Positions 1 through 10,893 of a stretch of 64,000 nt of DNA are shown here, in pieces. Below the pieces are notes generated by a model that was not told the DNA's origin, made no database searches, and was given only the letters and a program-made list of their open reading frames with translations. The position numbers were made by a program, and so were the translations under genes. The first letter of the stretch is position 1. Each line of letters begins with the position of its first letter. The stretch is from assembly GCA_026075535.2 (NCBI GenBank), contig AP026542.1:6324001-6388000 (forward strand). The letters are read 5' to 3'. The DNA is from Tricholoma matsutake (lineage: Eukaryota > Basidiomycota > Agaricomycetes > Agaricales > Tricholomataceae).

Positions 1-370
1 GTAGATTATGTATATACAAGTACTTCCAGCTCGTGCCGAAAGGATGAGTAATCAGATGTGGCATGGTGAAACAATGACGTATGTGCAAGTAAGAGAAGGT
101 GCACTGATATGGGTAGTTGTGTTCTTCTGTTAGGGCGACACCCACTATCTGCTAGCTAAGACCGTGCGGGTTCTCTCTACAAGAAGGGGGCGGGATCCGT
201 GCTCGTGATGGGGGAATTGATGGTTTTGATGCAAGGGGTTATTAATAGGTGAGTTTGTTGAGATAGGCCTTTCACACCAAAAATGTAGGTGGAATACCTA
301 AGAGAACACAACTAGGGTCCCCTAGGCGTGTATTTAGGGTTTATATACTATGTTACATATATTGTACATT
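1..370. other. left flank of element 1, no gene seen
   Basis: I see no convincing open frame, RNA gene or repeat here. It ends in the GTTGT target site of the retrotransposon that follows. The same flank resumes after base 8556. Confidence 0.5.
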
Positions 371-375
371 GTTGT

Positions 376-1135
376 TGTTACAATTTTCCTTGTAACTCAT
401 GGAACCCGACGCACCCGACAATCCCCTCCAGACAGGAGGCACCCCTTGATTCATGCCTAGGACATGTCCTTGACATCAGACACACACATGACGCATGCCG
501 ACTGCATGCATTCGATCCCCTTCCCGTGGAAGGCACCCTTGACGCATGGTGACTCCATGCACCCGAACCCACTCCCACACATGCTGTGATATGACAGCCC
601 CCTGACATGAGGTCCATGACATCAGACTCTCACGATCGACATGCTGCGCCGCAGCATGTCCTTGACATCGGATCCTTGACATCGGATCCATGACATCGGA
701 CACCTCATGCTAGGCATGAGGCTTATCTCTTATTGTTTCCTGACATGCTGTGCCACAGCACTCCGTGACATCGGATGCCTCATGCAAGGCATGAGGCCTA
801 TTGTTTCTATTCTTACTTGATATGCATCTATCTTTCTGATTGGACGATAAGGACCTCCCTCGTAGTATAAGTACTGCAACTCATAGTAGGGATGTCCTTA
901 GTTTAGATCTAGGCAATTAACAGCCTTAACTTGTGAACTCGCAAACTTACTCGAAACCACTAAGGAAGCCCCTTAGTGCGTGAACCTGAACAACTCTACG
1001 CAGAAGGCCTGCTAGAGTGCACTATCTCTCTTATGTCAGATGCTCCAAGTAAGACTAGTGCTGAATGACTTGTCGAGGAAGCACCTCATCAAATGACATT
1101 GACTAGATTGAGTGGTTGAGGCCTTGCCCTTAACA
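376..1135 (+). repeat. 5' LTR of element 1
   Basis: A 760-bp LTR starting TGTTAC and ending TTAACA. It is about 100 bp longer than its partner because short internal units built on 'ACATCGGAT' and 'GGCATGAGGC' are present in extra copies around 660-800. Other differences from the 3' LTR are almost all CG versus TG or CA. It contains the probable promoter near 866. Confidence 0.93.
866..910 (+). promoter_or_regulatory. TATA box and predicted transcript start with self-primer of element 1
   Basis: TATAA at 866-870 lies 33 bp upstream of TAGTTTAGATCT (899-910). That 12-mer is the exact reverse complement of the bases just after the 5' LTR (1138-1149). In Tf1 of fission yeast the first bases of the mRNA fold onto the primer-binding site and prime reverse transcription. 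The spacing here predicts that the RNA starts at or just before the complementary bases. The copy in the 3' LTR keeps the same sequence. Confidence 0.6.
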
Positions 1136-1137
1136 TA

Positions 1138-1149
1138 AGATCTAAACTA
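1138..1149 (+). other. predicted self-primed primer-binding site of element 1
   Basis: AGATCTAAACTA begins 2 bp after the LTR. It does not begin TGG, as tRNA-primed sites usually do. It pairs perfectly with LTR bases 899-910. A 12-base match by chance inside a 760-bp LTR is unlikely, and its position relative to the TATA box strengthens the case. Confidence 0.6.
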
Positions 1150-1190
1150 TCTGCTAGCCCACCTACCTAGGTGTAGGCAACACATCTTGA

Positions 1191-2348
1191 TACACACCAC
1201 AGCGACCTGGGTCCAGACAAACCCCAGACCGACCACCAAGAGAAGCAGAACCACAGCCAGGTTCATCTTGGTACCGATACAACGGAAGACTAGTCCATTA
1301 CTTGACCCCAGCACAGCGTTGGTTCTATGGATCAACCAACAGACAACGAGGAGATTTCCTCACTGACAAAGACTTTGAACAACCGCACACACCCCCACCC
1401 GAAACATCCACCCGCTTCTTAACAGACGAAACCGATGACCTCTATAACGAGATGTCTGAACCCGCAACCGCACCGATGACGTCCGTGAAGGACATTCGAA
1501 TCCGATCACCAACAGACTTCTCAGGAGAGCGGACCAAGACTGCCAAGTTCCTGCAGGAGATAGACCTGTACCTGTGAATCAATGACCAGGTCTATGACAC
1601 AAACGACAAGAAGATTATCTTCATGCTGTCCTTCATGAATGGAGGGACAGCAGCTGCCTGGGCGCAGGCATTCGTCAACCAACACCAGTCTGAGGGACTC
1701 GGTGAATACGCAGACTTCCGACAGAAGGTCTTAGAGGCCTTCTCGCCAATCGATGACGCCGGAACAGCAAAGACAGAGATCAAGAATCTCAAGCAAGGTT
1801 CAGGGAACCTTGAAGAATATGTGGCGAACTTCCGCATCCTGAAAGACAGGACGGGAATCACAGAAGATGCAGCCATGATTGAGTACTTCATGGATGGACT
1901 GCATCCCGAATTACTGAAGAGGGTACACACAATGGAGACAGTGCCCAACACGCTCGAAGGCTGGATAAAGGCAGCTTTGAAATACGAAGGCCAATGGAAA
2001 CGGGCCATGGCAATCCTGGGAAAGACCAGGCAGAACCAGAAGACAAACGAAACGACAAAGAAAGGACAGCCCTCTCTTGATATCAACCGACTGACGAACC
2101 AAGAACGCATGGAACACCTCCGGAAGGGATTGTGTTTCATCTGCCACCAACCAGGACACCGATCGTCCGACCACAGAGATGGAAAGAACCCCACTCAGAC
2201 GGGGCCAGCACCCCCTCCCTACCGAAACCGCTTCACCCAGAAGAAGACTGGGGTGGACACCTACCAGAAGATCCGCACGATGCTGGATGAACTAGATGAA
2301 GAAGAAAAGGAACAAGCCCTTAACCTCATGGAGGAATCAGGTTTTTAG
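1191..2348 (+). pseudogene. element 1 gag (capsid/nucleocapsid), broken by TGA
   Basis: This codes for the Gag structural protein that forms the virus-like particle. One frame runs through the region, broken by TGA at 1575-1577 and by another TGA at 1188-1190 that limits the visible 5' end. The part from 1623 has a retrotrans_gag-like stretch (GGTAAAWAQAFVNQ) and, near 2135-2165, a CCHC knuckle region (CFICHQPGHRSSDH) whose last ligand is Asp or His where Cys is expected. The frame ends at TAG (2346-2348) just after a run of five T. Pol is open across this point in the -1 frame, so a -1 shift at the stop is the likely route to Pol. The true start codon was not determined. Confidence 0.75.
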
Positions 2349-5300
2349 AACAGTGGCCTGATATGATGCCAGTCACCGCTGTAGTCTCCCTAGGGTCTGT
2401 ACTCTTAGCTACCATGAATAGACAATCTATGCACCTGTCTATTCGGGTAGCTGAGTCAGACAATGGGAAAGACATCGCAATGAACGCACTCCTCGACTCT
2501 GGAGCAGGAGGAGTCTTTATCGACTTGAACTTCGTCGAATGAGAAGGGATCAGAACATATCCCTTAGGCCGCACCATCCGGGCCATGAATGTAGATGGGA
2601 CCCTGAACAAGCAGGGAACGATCACCAGATGCGTGAAAGGAAGACTCCACATCAACGGAAGGAGCTACCCAATAGAATACCTAGTCACCGGACTAGGCAA
2701 AGAATCGGTAATCCTAGGCCTGCCGTGGCTGCGGGAGATAAACCCGATCATCGATTGGAAGAAGGGAACCTTTGAGTTCCGAGACAAAGAACGACGGGCT
2801 CAGATCAAATGAATCTTGGAAAAGACAAGAAGAGCCGAACGGGCCCTCCTGAACACCCTAAACCTTCCTAGGGTAGACGCTGAAAGGGAGGTGCCAAATG
2901 ACAGAATGGCACGAATTCGACACATCGTGGCCAAAACAAGAAAAAGACTCTCCGAAGAGAAAGAGAGAAACCTTGCCCGAGCATGACTAGCCATGGCAAA
3001 GACGAGAGAAAGGCTCGCTGAAGAAAAAGAGAGGAGCCTTGCCCGAGCCCGGTTGGCCATGGCAAAAACAAGAGAAAGGCTTTCAGAAAGGAAAGCAAAA
3101 GAACTAAATTCTGTCCAGATAGCCGTCGCAAAAACCAGGAGCAGCAACACTCCTAAAGAAACCAGAAACCTTGAAGCAGCACGACGTGCTGTCGCCAAGA
3201 CCCAAGAAAACCAGAAGAAGAAACAGCTGGAAAAGGGCAAAAACAAGGAATGCGACAGGGCACAATGAATTGTGCAAAGGATGAAGGAATTGCTAACCTC
3301 CACAGGGGAGGGAAGCACTGGCAAAAGGAACATGAAAACGACACTACGAAACAGGATAAACTACCCTCGACAACAGACTACCCCGACCCATGATGATAGG
3401 ACTCCAGATCACGGTACCATCAACACTGAAATACCTATGCACAGGGAGACCCCCCCTCAGGTAAAGATCGAAGAGGTACCCGATGAAGAACTACTGGCAG
3501 ACACCAGCATGGAAATACGAGCGATAGAACCAACCCCCGAACGAGATGTGATTGAGGACAACTCAATACTGATTGCATACGTGCGAGGCAAACCAGTCAT
3601 TGGCCTATTCGGACCAGCCATAGAACTGCCCCTGACAAAAGAACATCGAGAGCCGACACACAAATACATCCGGAAGATGAACACCATCGGCAGACTCGTG
3701 AAAGGCAAGGGCTCCCCACGGTACCTACTCAACTCCGACATATGGATCAGAGCAAAGACATCCATATCTCAACAACTGGCACATGAGCAAGAGGAGGGAA
3801 AGGAGACTAGCCAACAGACCCTGGACGACTTGCTGCCACCAGAATACCAGAAATACAGACAGGTATTTGAAAAGGCCGCATCTGAACGATTCCCAGAATC
3901 AAGACCGTGGGATCACGCAATTGACTTGAAGGAAGGCTTTGTACCAAAAGATTGCAAAGTCTACCCATTGACACCGAAAGAACAAGAGAAACTCAATGAG
4001 TTTCTTGACGAAAACCTGGAGAAAGGATACATCCGACCGTCAAAATCACCCATGGCATCCCCGTTCTTCTTCATGTCGAAGAAGGACTCCAATGCTCTAC
4101 GACCTTGCCAAGACTATCGCTATCTGAACGAATGAACAATCCGGAACAACTACCCCCTGCCACTGATCGGAGACCTCTTGGACAAGCTGAAGGGAGCGAG
4201 ATTTTTCACGAAACTGGGGATATCATAACGTACGGATAAAGAAAGGAGATGAGTGGAAGGCAGCATTCAAGACTAACCGAGGGCTATTCGAGCCAACGGT
4301 GATGTTCTTTGGGCTGTGCAACTCACCGGCAACATTCCAGGCCATGATGAACGATCTCTTCCGAGATATGCTAGATGAAGGATGGCTCGTCATCTATATG
4401 GACGACATCCTGATCTTCTTGAAGATGGAAGAAGAACACCGGATAAGGACCGAAAGGGTCCTCGAATGACTACGACAATGCGATCTCTACCTGAAAATAG
4501 AGAAATGCAAATTCAACGTACAGGAAGTCGACTTCTTGGGCATGATCATCAGGCCTGACAAACTCGCAATGGACAACACAAAGCTGGCTGGGATCAAGGA
4601 CTGGCCCACCCCAAGGACAGTGAAGGATGTAAGATCCTTCCTAGGATTTGGGAACTTCTATCGAAGATTCATCGGACACTTCGCAGATCTGGCCAGACTG
4701 CTGAACGATTTGACGAAGAAGAACCAGAAATTTGAATGGACAAATGACTGCCAGCAATCGTTCGATGCGCTAAAAAGGAAATTCAATGAAGCCCCAGTAC
4801 TGCTGATGCCAGACGCAACGAAACCATTTGTGGTGGAATCTGACGCCTCAAAATTTGCGACAGGCACAGTACTCAGACAACAAGACACCAATGGAGACTG
4901 GCACCCATGTGGCTATATCTCACATTCTTTCAACGAAGCTGAAAGAAATTACGAGATATATGACAGGGAACTACTGGGAGTGATCCGAGCACTAGAGACA
5001 TGGAGACACTACCTACAGGGGACACCGTTCCCTGTGATGGTACTATCCAATCACAAGAACCTGACGTATTTCTGTCAGGCGCAGAAACTGAACCGACGAC
5101 AGGCTAGATGGAGCATCTACCTGTCACAATTCGACCTGAAGCTACAACACGTACCGGGATCACAGATGGTACAATCTGATGCCCTATCGAGGAGAGCAGA
5201 TCACATAGCCAAAGAAGACACTGATAACAAGGACAAGACCATCCTCGCTGACAAACTGTTCATCAAAACGATCGACACCGAGCTCCAGGGAGCCCTGGTC

Positions 5301-6725
5301 TCAGCAATAATGAAGGACGACCTCATAAATGATGCTTTACGAGCCCTGAAAAACAATGGAACTCCCCCAATCAAGTCTGCATTGGAGGACTGGAAATTCG
5401 AAGACGGCCTGCTCTTTTTCAAAGACAGATGCTATGTGCCACAGGATGAAACCCTCTGCCGAGTGATCATACAAAAATACCATGATAGCATCACGACAGG
5501 ACACCCTGGACAATGGCAGATGATCGAACTGATCCGACGAGACTACTGGTGGCCAGGAATGGCCAACTTCATCAAAAAGTATGTTGAAGGCTGCGCAAAG
5601 TGCCAGCAAATGAAAGTGAATACACACCCGATGACCCCACTGCCGACACTGATATCATCCGACGCCAGCAGACCATTCGAGCTGGTAATGACAGATTTTA
5701 TCACGGACTTGCCCGTGATAAACAGATTTGACTCAATCATGGTCGTGGTAGACCATGGTCTTATGAAGGGGGTAATTTTTATCCCTTGTGCGAAGACAAT
5801 TGATGCACTTGGCGCCGCAGACCTTTACCTGCACCATGTATACACAAGATTTGGACTCCCCGGGAGGATCATCTCAGACAGAGACCCTCAATTTGCATCC
5901 AAACTCTTCTGAGAACTTGGACGACTGCTGCTCAGGATCAAGCTATCCATGAGCACTGCTTATCACCCCCAAACTGATGGAGAAACGGAGCGAGTAAACC
6001 AAGAACTAGAAGTTTACCTCCGCATGTTCTGTTTGAACAAACCTGAAGATTGGGAACGTTATCTCCCAACGGCAGAATTTGCGCACAACCAGAAGACGCA
6101 CTCCGCAGTAAAACATTCACCGTTTTACTTGATGATGGGATATCAACCACGCGCTATCCCCACCCCTTATAAAAAGACGAACGTGCTGGCCGCCAAACAG
6201 AGAATCCAGGAACTTCTCGCTGCGAGAAGGGAAGCTCTTGCCGCACACAAACTAGCCAGACAGGCTATGGCTGCCCGAACAAAAGGGCGATACGAACCAT
6301 TCAAGGTTGGAGAACAAGTATGGCTTGACTCCAAGAACCTGAAGATGGGCTACCCAACAAGAAAATTGGTGCCAAAACGAGAAGGGCCCTTCTTGATTGA
6401 AGATGCCCTGTCCAGAACAACATACCGACTGAAACTGCTGCCGAGATGGAAGATCCACCCGGTATTCCATGTGGCCTTACTCACGCGATACCACGAGAAT
6501 GACACTCATGGACAGAACTTCCTGACTCCACCACCCGACCTCATGGAAGGAGAAAACGAATACGAAGTGGAAGCGATCATCACACACAAGAAGCACGGCA
6601 AGACACACCGTTACCTCATGAAATGGGTTGACTACCCGACCTCCAAAAACACATGGGAACCTGAATTGAACTTAAAACATGCCCCCGAGATCCTGACGGC
6701 ATATAAGAAGAGGTACCACCTCTAA
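2342..6725 (+). pseudogene. element 1 pol: protease, RT, RNase H, integrase, chromodomain (decayed)
   Basis: This is the polyprotein for reverse transcription and integration. In order I see: aspartic protease with DSGAGG (about 2495); a Lys/Arg/Glu-rich stretch of 22-residue tandem repeats (about 2930-3270); RT with YMDD (about 4397); RNase H; an integrase HHCC finger (about 5487-5610) and DDE core (TDF about 5693, SDRDPQF about 5875, ERVNQELE about 5990); and a C-terminal chromodomain (about 6560-6715, YEVEAII...WEPELNL). TGA codons interrupt it near 2538, 2810, 2983, 3266, 4133, 4467 and 5910. About 11 bases are missing near 4217, removing residues before GYHNVR and shifting frame. The true end is TAA at 6723-6725. 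It is not functional. Confidence 0.9.
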
Positions 6726-6771
6726 CGAGAACCCAAGACCCCCCTTCCTTTCTGCTACAACACTCCCCAAT

Positions 6772-7491
6772 ATGCCTGCCGAACGACGATTCACCTGAGA
6801 CTACCTACGAAACCGATTGAACGCTGATGCCCTTCACATTCACCTCGCCCACGATCCACCAAGATACCATCTGGCCAGGATGTGCTTCTACTATGCTAGC
6901 ACTATCGAGCAGATGGAATGAAATCTAGAAGAAGCAATGAACGATGCAGCTGCCCTGGGGATCGAACAGATGATCCAGGAGATGATTGCACCGTGGTCAG
7001 ACAGACTGAGAATGACTGAGGAGAGACCTCACACCCCCTTAGATTGGCACAGACAACCACCAACCTTGCCCTCGCCATTCAGCGAGCGGAGCGACAGAGA
7101 CGAACGACGAGCTCCCTCTGGAGACTCCTCCCGTTCTATGAAGAACCCGAAGATTGTGCCTAGGGCACCTGAAGTAATTGATCTAACCACCCCCGAACCC
7201 AAACTGAAAACCACCCAAGGGTCCCCCCCACACATGAGACATGCCAGATGTTTCATCTGCCAAGAGATAGGCCATTTCGGCCTGATTTGCCCACGATATA
7301 TTTGCAAGTATTGCAAACAGCGAGGCCCCAGACACTATAGGATGAACTGCCCGGAGAAACCTCGGAAAGATTGAGAGACCGATCAAAGAGAAGCCGAACA
7401 CAGACAGCGGCTCTTCTTTAACTCCAGATACAATGATTTTGATGATGACGCGATGGGAAACATGACAGGGGAGCCATATGGAAGGATTTAA
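6772..7491 (+). pseudogene. element 1 extra ORF with two zinc knuckles, downstream of pol
   Basis: A separate frame starting with ATG at 6772, 46 bp after the pol stop, and running to TAA at 7489-7491. It has TGA at 6796, 6919 and 7372. Read through these, it would be about 239 residues. The C-terminal third holds a canonical CX2CX4HX4C knuckle (CFICQEIGHFGLIC, about 7249) and a second one of form CX2CX6HX4C (CKYCKQRGPRHYRMNC, about 7303). Gag normally supplies the zinc knuckle, so a second knuckle protein after pol suggests an RNA- or DNA-binding accessory product. I do not recognise the N-terminal part. Decay is of the same type as in gag-pol, which suggests it was coding when the element inserted. 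Confidence 0.6.
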
Positions 7492-7506
7492 AAGGCAGAG
7501 CTCAAG

Positions 7507-7899
7507 ATGATGGCATGACAAGACAGACCCATGCTCACAGGGATTATGATCCTCGCCATCATCGTTGGCATGACCCTGGCTGCAGCAGCAGCCCTAACCT
7601 TCGCATTCTGCCTCTACGCCATCTTCCGAACAGAACCTGAACCCCCGATTACAGACATTGAATTTGCCATCCTGCAACGCCCCCCTTTCAACGATACTAC
7701 CGACTCCTTGACACCGCTACCTAGGGCAGCATGAACCAGAAGAACCCGATCATGGTCCAAGTTCAGACATGAATTATTCCTCCATCGTACCCCTCGACCC
7801 CAACCTACCCACATAACCAGACCACGCCCGATCAGACCACGAAGGAGAGACGAAGATTTAGGTCAAAGTGTGGAACTTTCGACCATAGCGGGGGGGTAA
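7507..7899 (+). pseudogene. element 1 extra ORF with one transmembrane segment, ends at the 3' LTR
   Basis: A frame from ATG 7507 to TAA 7897-7899, broken only by TGA at 7516 and 7732. The Met at 7531 begins a strongly hydrophobic stretch (MILAIIVGMTLAAAAALTF...) of about 25 residues. An acidic/proline segment follows, then a tail rich in Arg, His and Pro. The stop codon touches the first base of the LTR, and the polypurine tract is translated as Gly-Gly. A single-pass membrane protein in the env position is suggestive, but there is no surface-protein domain, cleavage site or glycosylation pattern to call it an envelope. The function is unknown. Confidence 0.5.
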
Positions 7900-8556
7900 T
7901 GTTACAATTTTCCTGGTAACTCATGGAACCCAATGCACCCGACAATCCCCTCCAGACAGGAGGCACCCCTTGATTCATGCCTAGGACATGTCCTTGACAT
8001 CAGACACACACACGACGCATGCTGACTGCATGCATTCGATCCCCTTCCCATGGAAGGCACCCTTGACACGTGGTGACTCCATGCACCTGAACCCACTCCC
8101 ACACATGCTGTGATACGACAGCCCCCTGACATGAGGTCCATGACGTCGGACTCTCATGATCGACATGCTGCGCTGCAGCATGTCCTTGACATCGGACGCC
8201 TTATGCAAGGCATGAGGCCTATTGTTTCTATTCTTACTTGATACGCATCTATCTTTCTGATTGGACGATAAGGACCTCCCTCGTAGTATAAGTACTGCAA
8301 CTCATAGTAGGGATGTCCTTAGTTTAGATCTAGGCAATTAACAGCCTTAACTTGTGAACTCGCAAACTTACTCGAAACCACTAAGGAAGCCCCTTAGTGT
8401 GTGAACCTGAACAACTCTATGCAGAAGGCCTGCTAGAGTGCACTATCTCTCTTATGTCGGACGCTCCAAGTAAGACTAGTGCCGAACGACTTGTCAAGGA
8501 AGCACCTCGTCAAACGACATTGACTAGATTGAGTGGTTGAGGCTTCGCCCTTAACA
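7900..8556 (+). repeat. 3' LTR of element 1
   Basis: A 657-bp LTR preceded directly by the polypurine tract (GCGGGGGGGTAA). It is the partner of 376-1135 and is shorter because it lacks the extra internal short repeats. It ends TTAACA and is followed by the GTTGT target duplication. Confidence 0.93.
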
Positions 8557-8561
8557 GTTGT

Positions 8562-8853
8562 TACTGACGTGTTCGTACATGCGCGTACATATTGATGCGT
8601 GCAAAATAAAATTCTCATGCTATCAAAGTGTAGCATCATTTGGCGTCATGTAGCGTAATTCGACATAATAAAATAAAATTGAAATTTTATTAGGTAATGG
8701 GGTGGTTTCCTAACACTAGCTAGAGTTTCCCTTTCCCCTCTCAATATATACATTGAGCCTGTTCTGTCTTGTCCGATCTCCTTCTGTTTCCCTGTCTTGC
8801 TGAACTCTGCACAACAGGGTTACAGAATGTGAAAAGCTTTTCATGAACAGCTT
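8562..8853. other. spacer between element 1 and MITE, no gene seen
   Basis: A/T-rich sequence with alternating GCGCGTACAT-type motifs near 8565-8600 and a CCTCTCAATATATAC stretch near 8735 that resembles the end of some LTRs. I could not find a partner copy, so I do not call an element. Confidence 0.3.
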
Positions 8854-9132
8854 TAGTGTTGCCATGGCTCGAGCCATGTTTTTTGCTATCTTGGGAAATA
8901 AATTACATAAAATCACTAAAATATTTGAGGAGCTAGATCCCATCAAAAGCCAAGGGGTCTCCTGCCAACTCTAAGCCACCAGAATATCTCAGGAACTGCT
9001 TCTCCAATTGCTTAGAGTTGGCAGGAGACCCCTCAGCGTTTGATGGGATCTAGCTCCTCAAATATTTTAGTGATTTTATGTAATTTATTTCCCAAGATAG
9101 CAAAAAATGCAGCTCGAGCCATGGCAACACTA
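8854..9132. mobile_element. hAT-type fold-back MITE, copy 1
   Basis: A 279-bp element that is almost entirely one inverted repeat. It starts TAGTGTTGCC and ends GGCAACACTA, with arms sharing ATATTTGAGGAGCTAGATCCC and AGAGTTGGCAGGAGACCCC. The TIR fits the hAT pattern YARNG. The flanks (ACAGCTTT / ACAGCTTC) are an 8-bp target duplication with one mismatch if the terminal T is shared. It has no coding capacity and would need a transposase supplied elsewhere. Confidence 0.75.
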
Positions 9133-10156
9133 ACAGCTTCAAACATTTTGGGTGAATTCCAGTTTTTTCCATCAAGTGCTGCATGTTAAGTTCTGAGCTG
9201 AGGAAGGAAGTCATCAGATTTCCAGTCATACCTGGATGGTAGGAGTTGATAAGGATGGATTGAGCAGGGAAGGGAACCCAATGGGATTCCAGGGCAAGGT
9301 TTACTTGAAGTGCTGTACCAAGTGTGGGGACAGAAAGGACTTGGCTTCAACTTATAAGAAGTTGTGCTCTTCTCCTCGTCAAGTGTCCTAATCTCAAGAC
9401 AAGGGTAAGAGGAAGATCAGAGGTCTGGGGAATTCCCACAGAGGATGAGCTAAAGTTTGAGATAAACTTAAGAGAATATTTGGAACATAATTGGGTTGGA
9501 ATTAAGTGGGTGACTTGGTTGATTTACAAACTGCTAATACAAGACAAAAGTAGCTAGCTTAAATACTAAAGGCCAGAGGCAATCAGAGTTTCCAAGGCTG
9601 TGATAATTTGCAAAATGGCCTCTGAGGCAAATATCCTGAAACTGTTTCATCAAATTGGAAATGAGAGAATTTCAACTCTAGGCAGTGTAGAAGGGTGGAA
9701 CTGAAGAGCAACGAGCTGATATGATAAGAACCTCAGTGAGTGGGATAATCACTATGTATTGCTTATTATATACCTGATATGATAAGACTAACATGAATGT
9801 AAGTAAGTGATATAAAGGGAGAGTAACGTAGCACTTACACCTCAGTGAGTGGGATAATCACTGAGGTGTGAGGGTGACAACGACAACGGTTAAATGAGGC
9901 GGGCAGATATTACATAATACCCACTTCGGTTATTGTCGGGATGTCTCGATCCACAACAGGCAGTGCTGCTGATAGGAGGTGGGCTGTGATGCAAGGTGGC
10001 TGGGGAGGGTGGCAGAAACGATTGGAAATCCGGTCGAGAAAATTGGTCTTGACAGTATTTCCCCCTTAGTGCTGAGCCTACGAGGCACATGAAGGTTTGA
10101 ACACAAATCAGGAGATTATTTCTTTTTTGTTGATTTTGATGGGGTTTCCAGGGCCC
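9133..10156. other. non-coding stretch with short direct repeats
   Basis: No supported gene. A 23-bp unit beginning CCTCAGTGAGTGGGATAATC occurs at 9731-9753 and 9840-9862. The second copy sits in a palindrome (CACCTCAGTGA...TCACTGAGGTG). Near-identical TGATATGATAAGA motifs at about 9717 and 9775 suggest a small local duplication. Confidence 0.45.
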
Positions 10157-10190
10157 TAGTGTTGCCACAGCTTGAGCCATGGCAACACTA
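10157..10190. repeat. 34-bp remnant of the hAT-type MITE (two TIRs only)
   Basis: TAGTGTTGCC and GGCAACACTA face each other with 14 bp between them. This is the two ends of the MITE family with the body deleted. No target duplication is visible, so it could also be an abortive excision product. Confidence 0.5.
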
Positions 10191-10285
10191 TGAATCCCAG
10201 GTCTTCCTACAACCACCACCACCACTACTACTCCCTTTGACACACATGTCCTCTGTCCCCTTGTACACAGAAAAGATAGTGGCCA

Positions 10286-10537
10286 TCAAGGCCCAGCAGG
10301 AGTGGAATGAATGTGCACCTTTGTCTTCTCAGCCTCCTTTGGTACCTCTCCTTTTCTCATGTGCCAATCACTAGGCTTCTTGGGCTTCTTGGGTTGCTTT
10401 GCAAAGGCCTTGCGGGCTTTCTTTGCTTGCAAAGCTCTTGAACCAGGGTTCATGTTGCTCAGAGAACGCTTGCGCTTGCCAAGTCCAGCCTGAGATGGGC
10501 CACCCTCCTCTGAACTAGAACTCGCATGAGGATCCAT
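10286..10537 (-). CDS. possible coding fragment, Lys/Arg-rich, unrecognised
   Basis: A short minus-strand frame from ATG 10537. It begins with an acidic Ser-rich segment (DPHASSSSEEGG), followed by basic clusters (GKRKRSL, QAKKARKAF, KQPKKPKKP) that look like nuclear localisation signals. The composition resembles the N-terminus of a DNA-binding or transposase protein, but no domain is visible. Element 2 is inserted about 130 bp upstream. It may be the orphaned start of an old gene, or chance. I assign no function. Confidence 0.25.
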   Translation of the reverse strand: MDPHASSSSEEGGPSQAGLGKRKRSLSNMNPGSRALQAKKARKAFAKQPKKPKKPSDWHMRKGEVPKEAEKTKVHIHSTPAGP

Positions 10538-10668
10538 TGTAGTTTCAGAGTCAATAGAAGATGATGGAATAAAGAGTCCAGGTATCCAGTCAAGCCAGAA
10601 GACGAGTATGCACAAACACATCGAGAACAAAGGAACTTGAAATTGCTGCAAGCACAATCACGCAATGC

Positions 10669-10868
10669 TGGAAGGGAGTGTATTCTCCCAACACTCAGGA
10701 CAAATCAGTTGTGAGGAATGTGGTATCGATTGAAGGGGGGTTAGTCTACTATTACCAATAGTTTGTCTATCTAAGGAATCTGTGTTAATAGTCATGTGAT
10801 CACATATCTGGTAACGTGATCGTGTAGTCGGGTAGAATGTGTGTTGTAAGAGAAAGGGTTCTCTTACA
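10669..10868 (-). repeat. 3' LTR of element 2
   Basis: A 200-bp LTR reading TGTAAGAGAA...CCCTTCCA on the minus strand. Its 5' end is a perfect hairpin: TGTAAGAGAA, four bases, then TTCTCTTACA. A second short hairpin (GGGAGT/ACTCCC-type) lies at the other end. A purine-rich tract (minus strand GAAATGTGAGAGAG) adjoins it at 10869-10885. Confidence 0.9.
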
Positions 10869-10893
10869 CTCTCTCACATTTCAAAAAACTCCA

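Larger units (their letters stand above)
376..8556 (+). mobile_element. element 1: Ty3/Gypsy chromovirus, complete but decayed
   Basis: A full-length LTR retrotransposon bounded by direct LTRs (TGTTACAATT...CCCTTAACA) and a perfect 5-bp target duplication GTTGT at 371-375 and 8557-8561. Internal order is self-primer-type PBS, gag, protease, reverse transcriptase, RNase H, integrase and chromodomain, then two further open regions and a G-rich polypurine tract beside the 3' LTR. The pol order and C-terminal chromodomain place it among Gypsy chromoviruses. It is non-functional as it stands. At least eight in-frame TGA codons and a small deletion near 4217 in the reverse transcriptase interrupt gag-pol. 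The clean ends and duplication show it is one insertion and not a mosaic. Confidence 0.95.

Noticed and set aside
2800..3333. Long minus-strand frames rich in Leu, Phe and Ser
   Set aside because: These are the complement of the charged repeat region of Pol, an expected shadow and not a membrane protein.
9324..9557. 77-residue frame in the spacer after the first MITE
   Set aside because: No motif and no upstream or downstream continuation. Likely chance.
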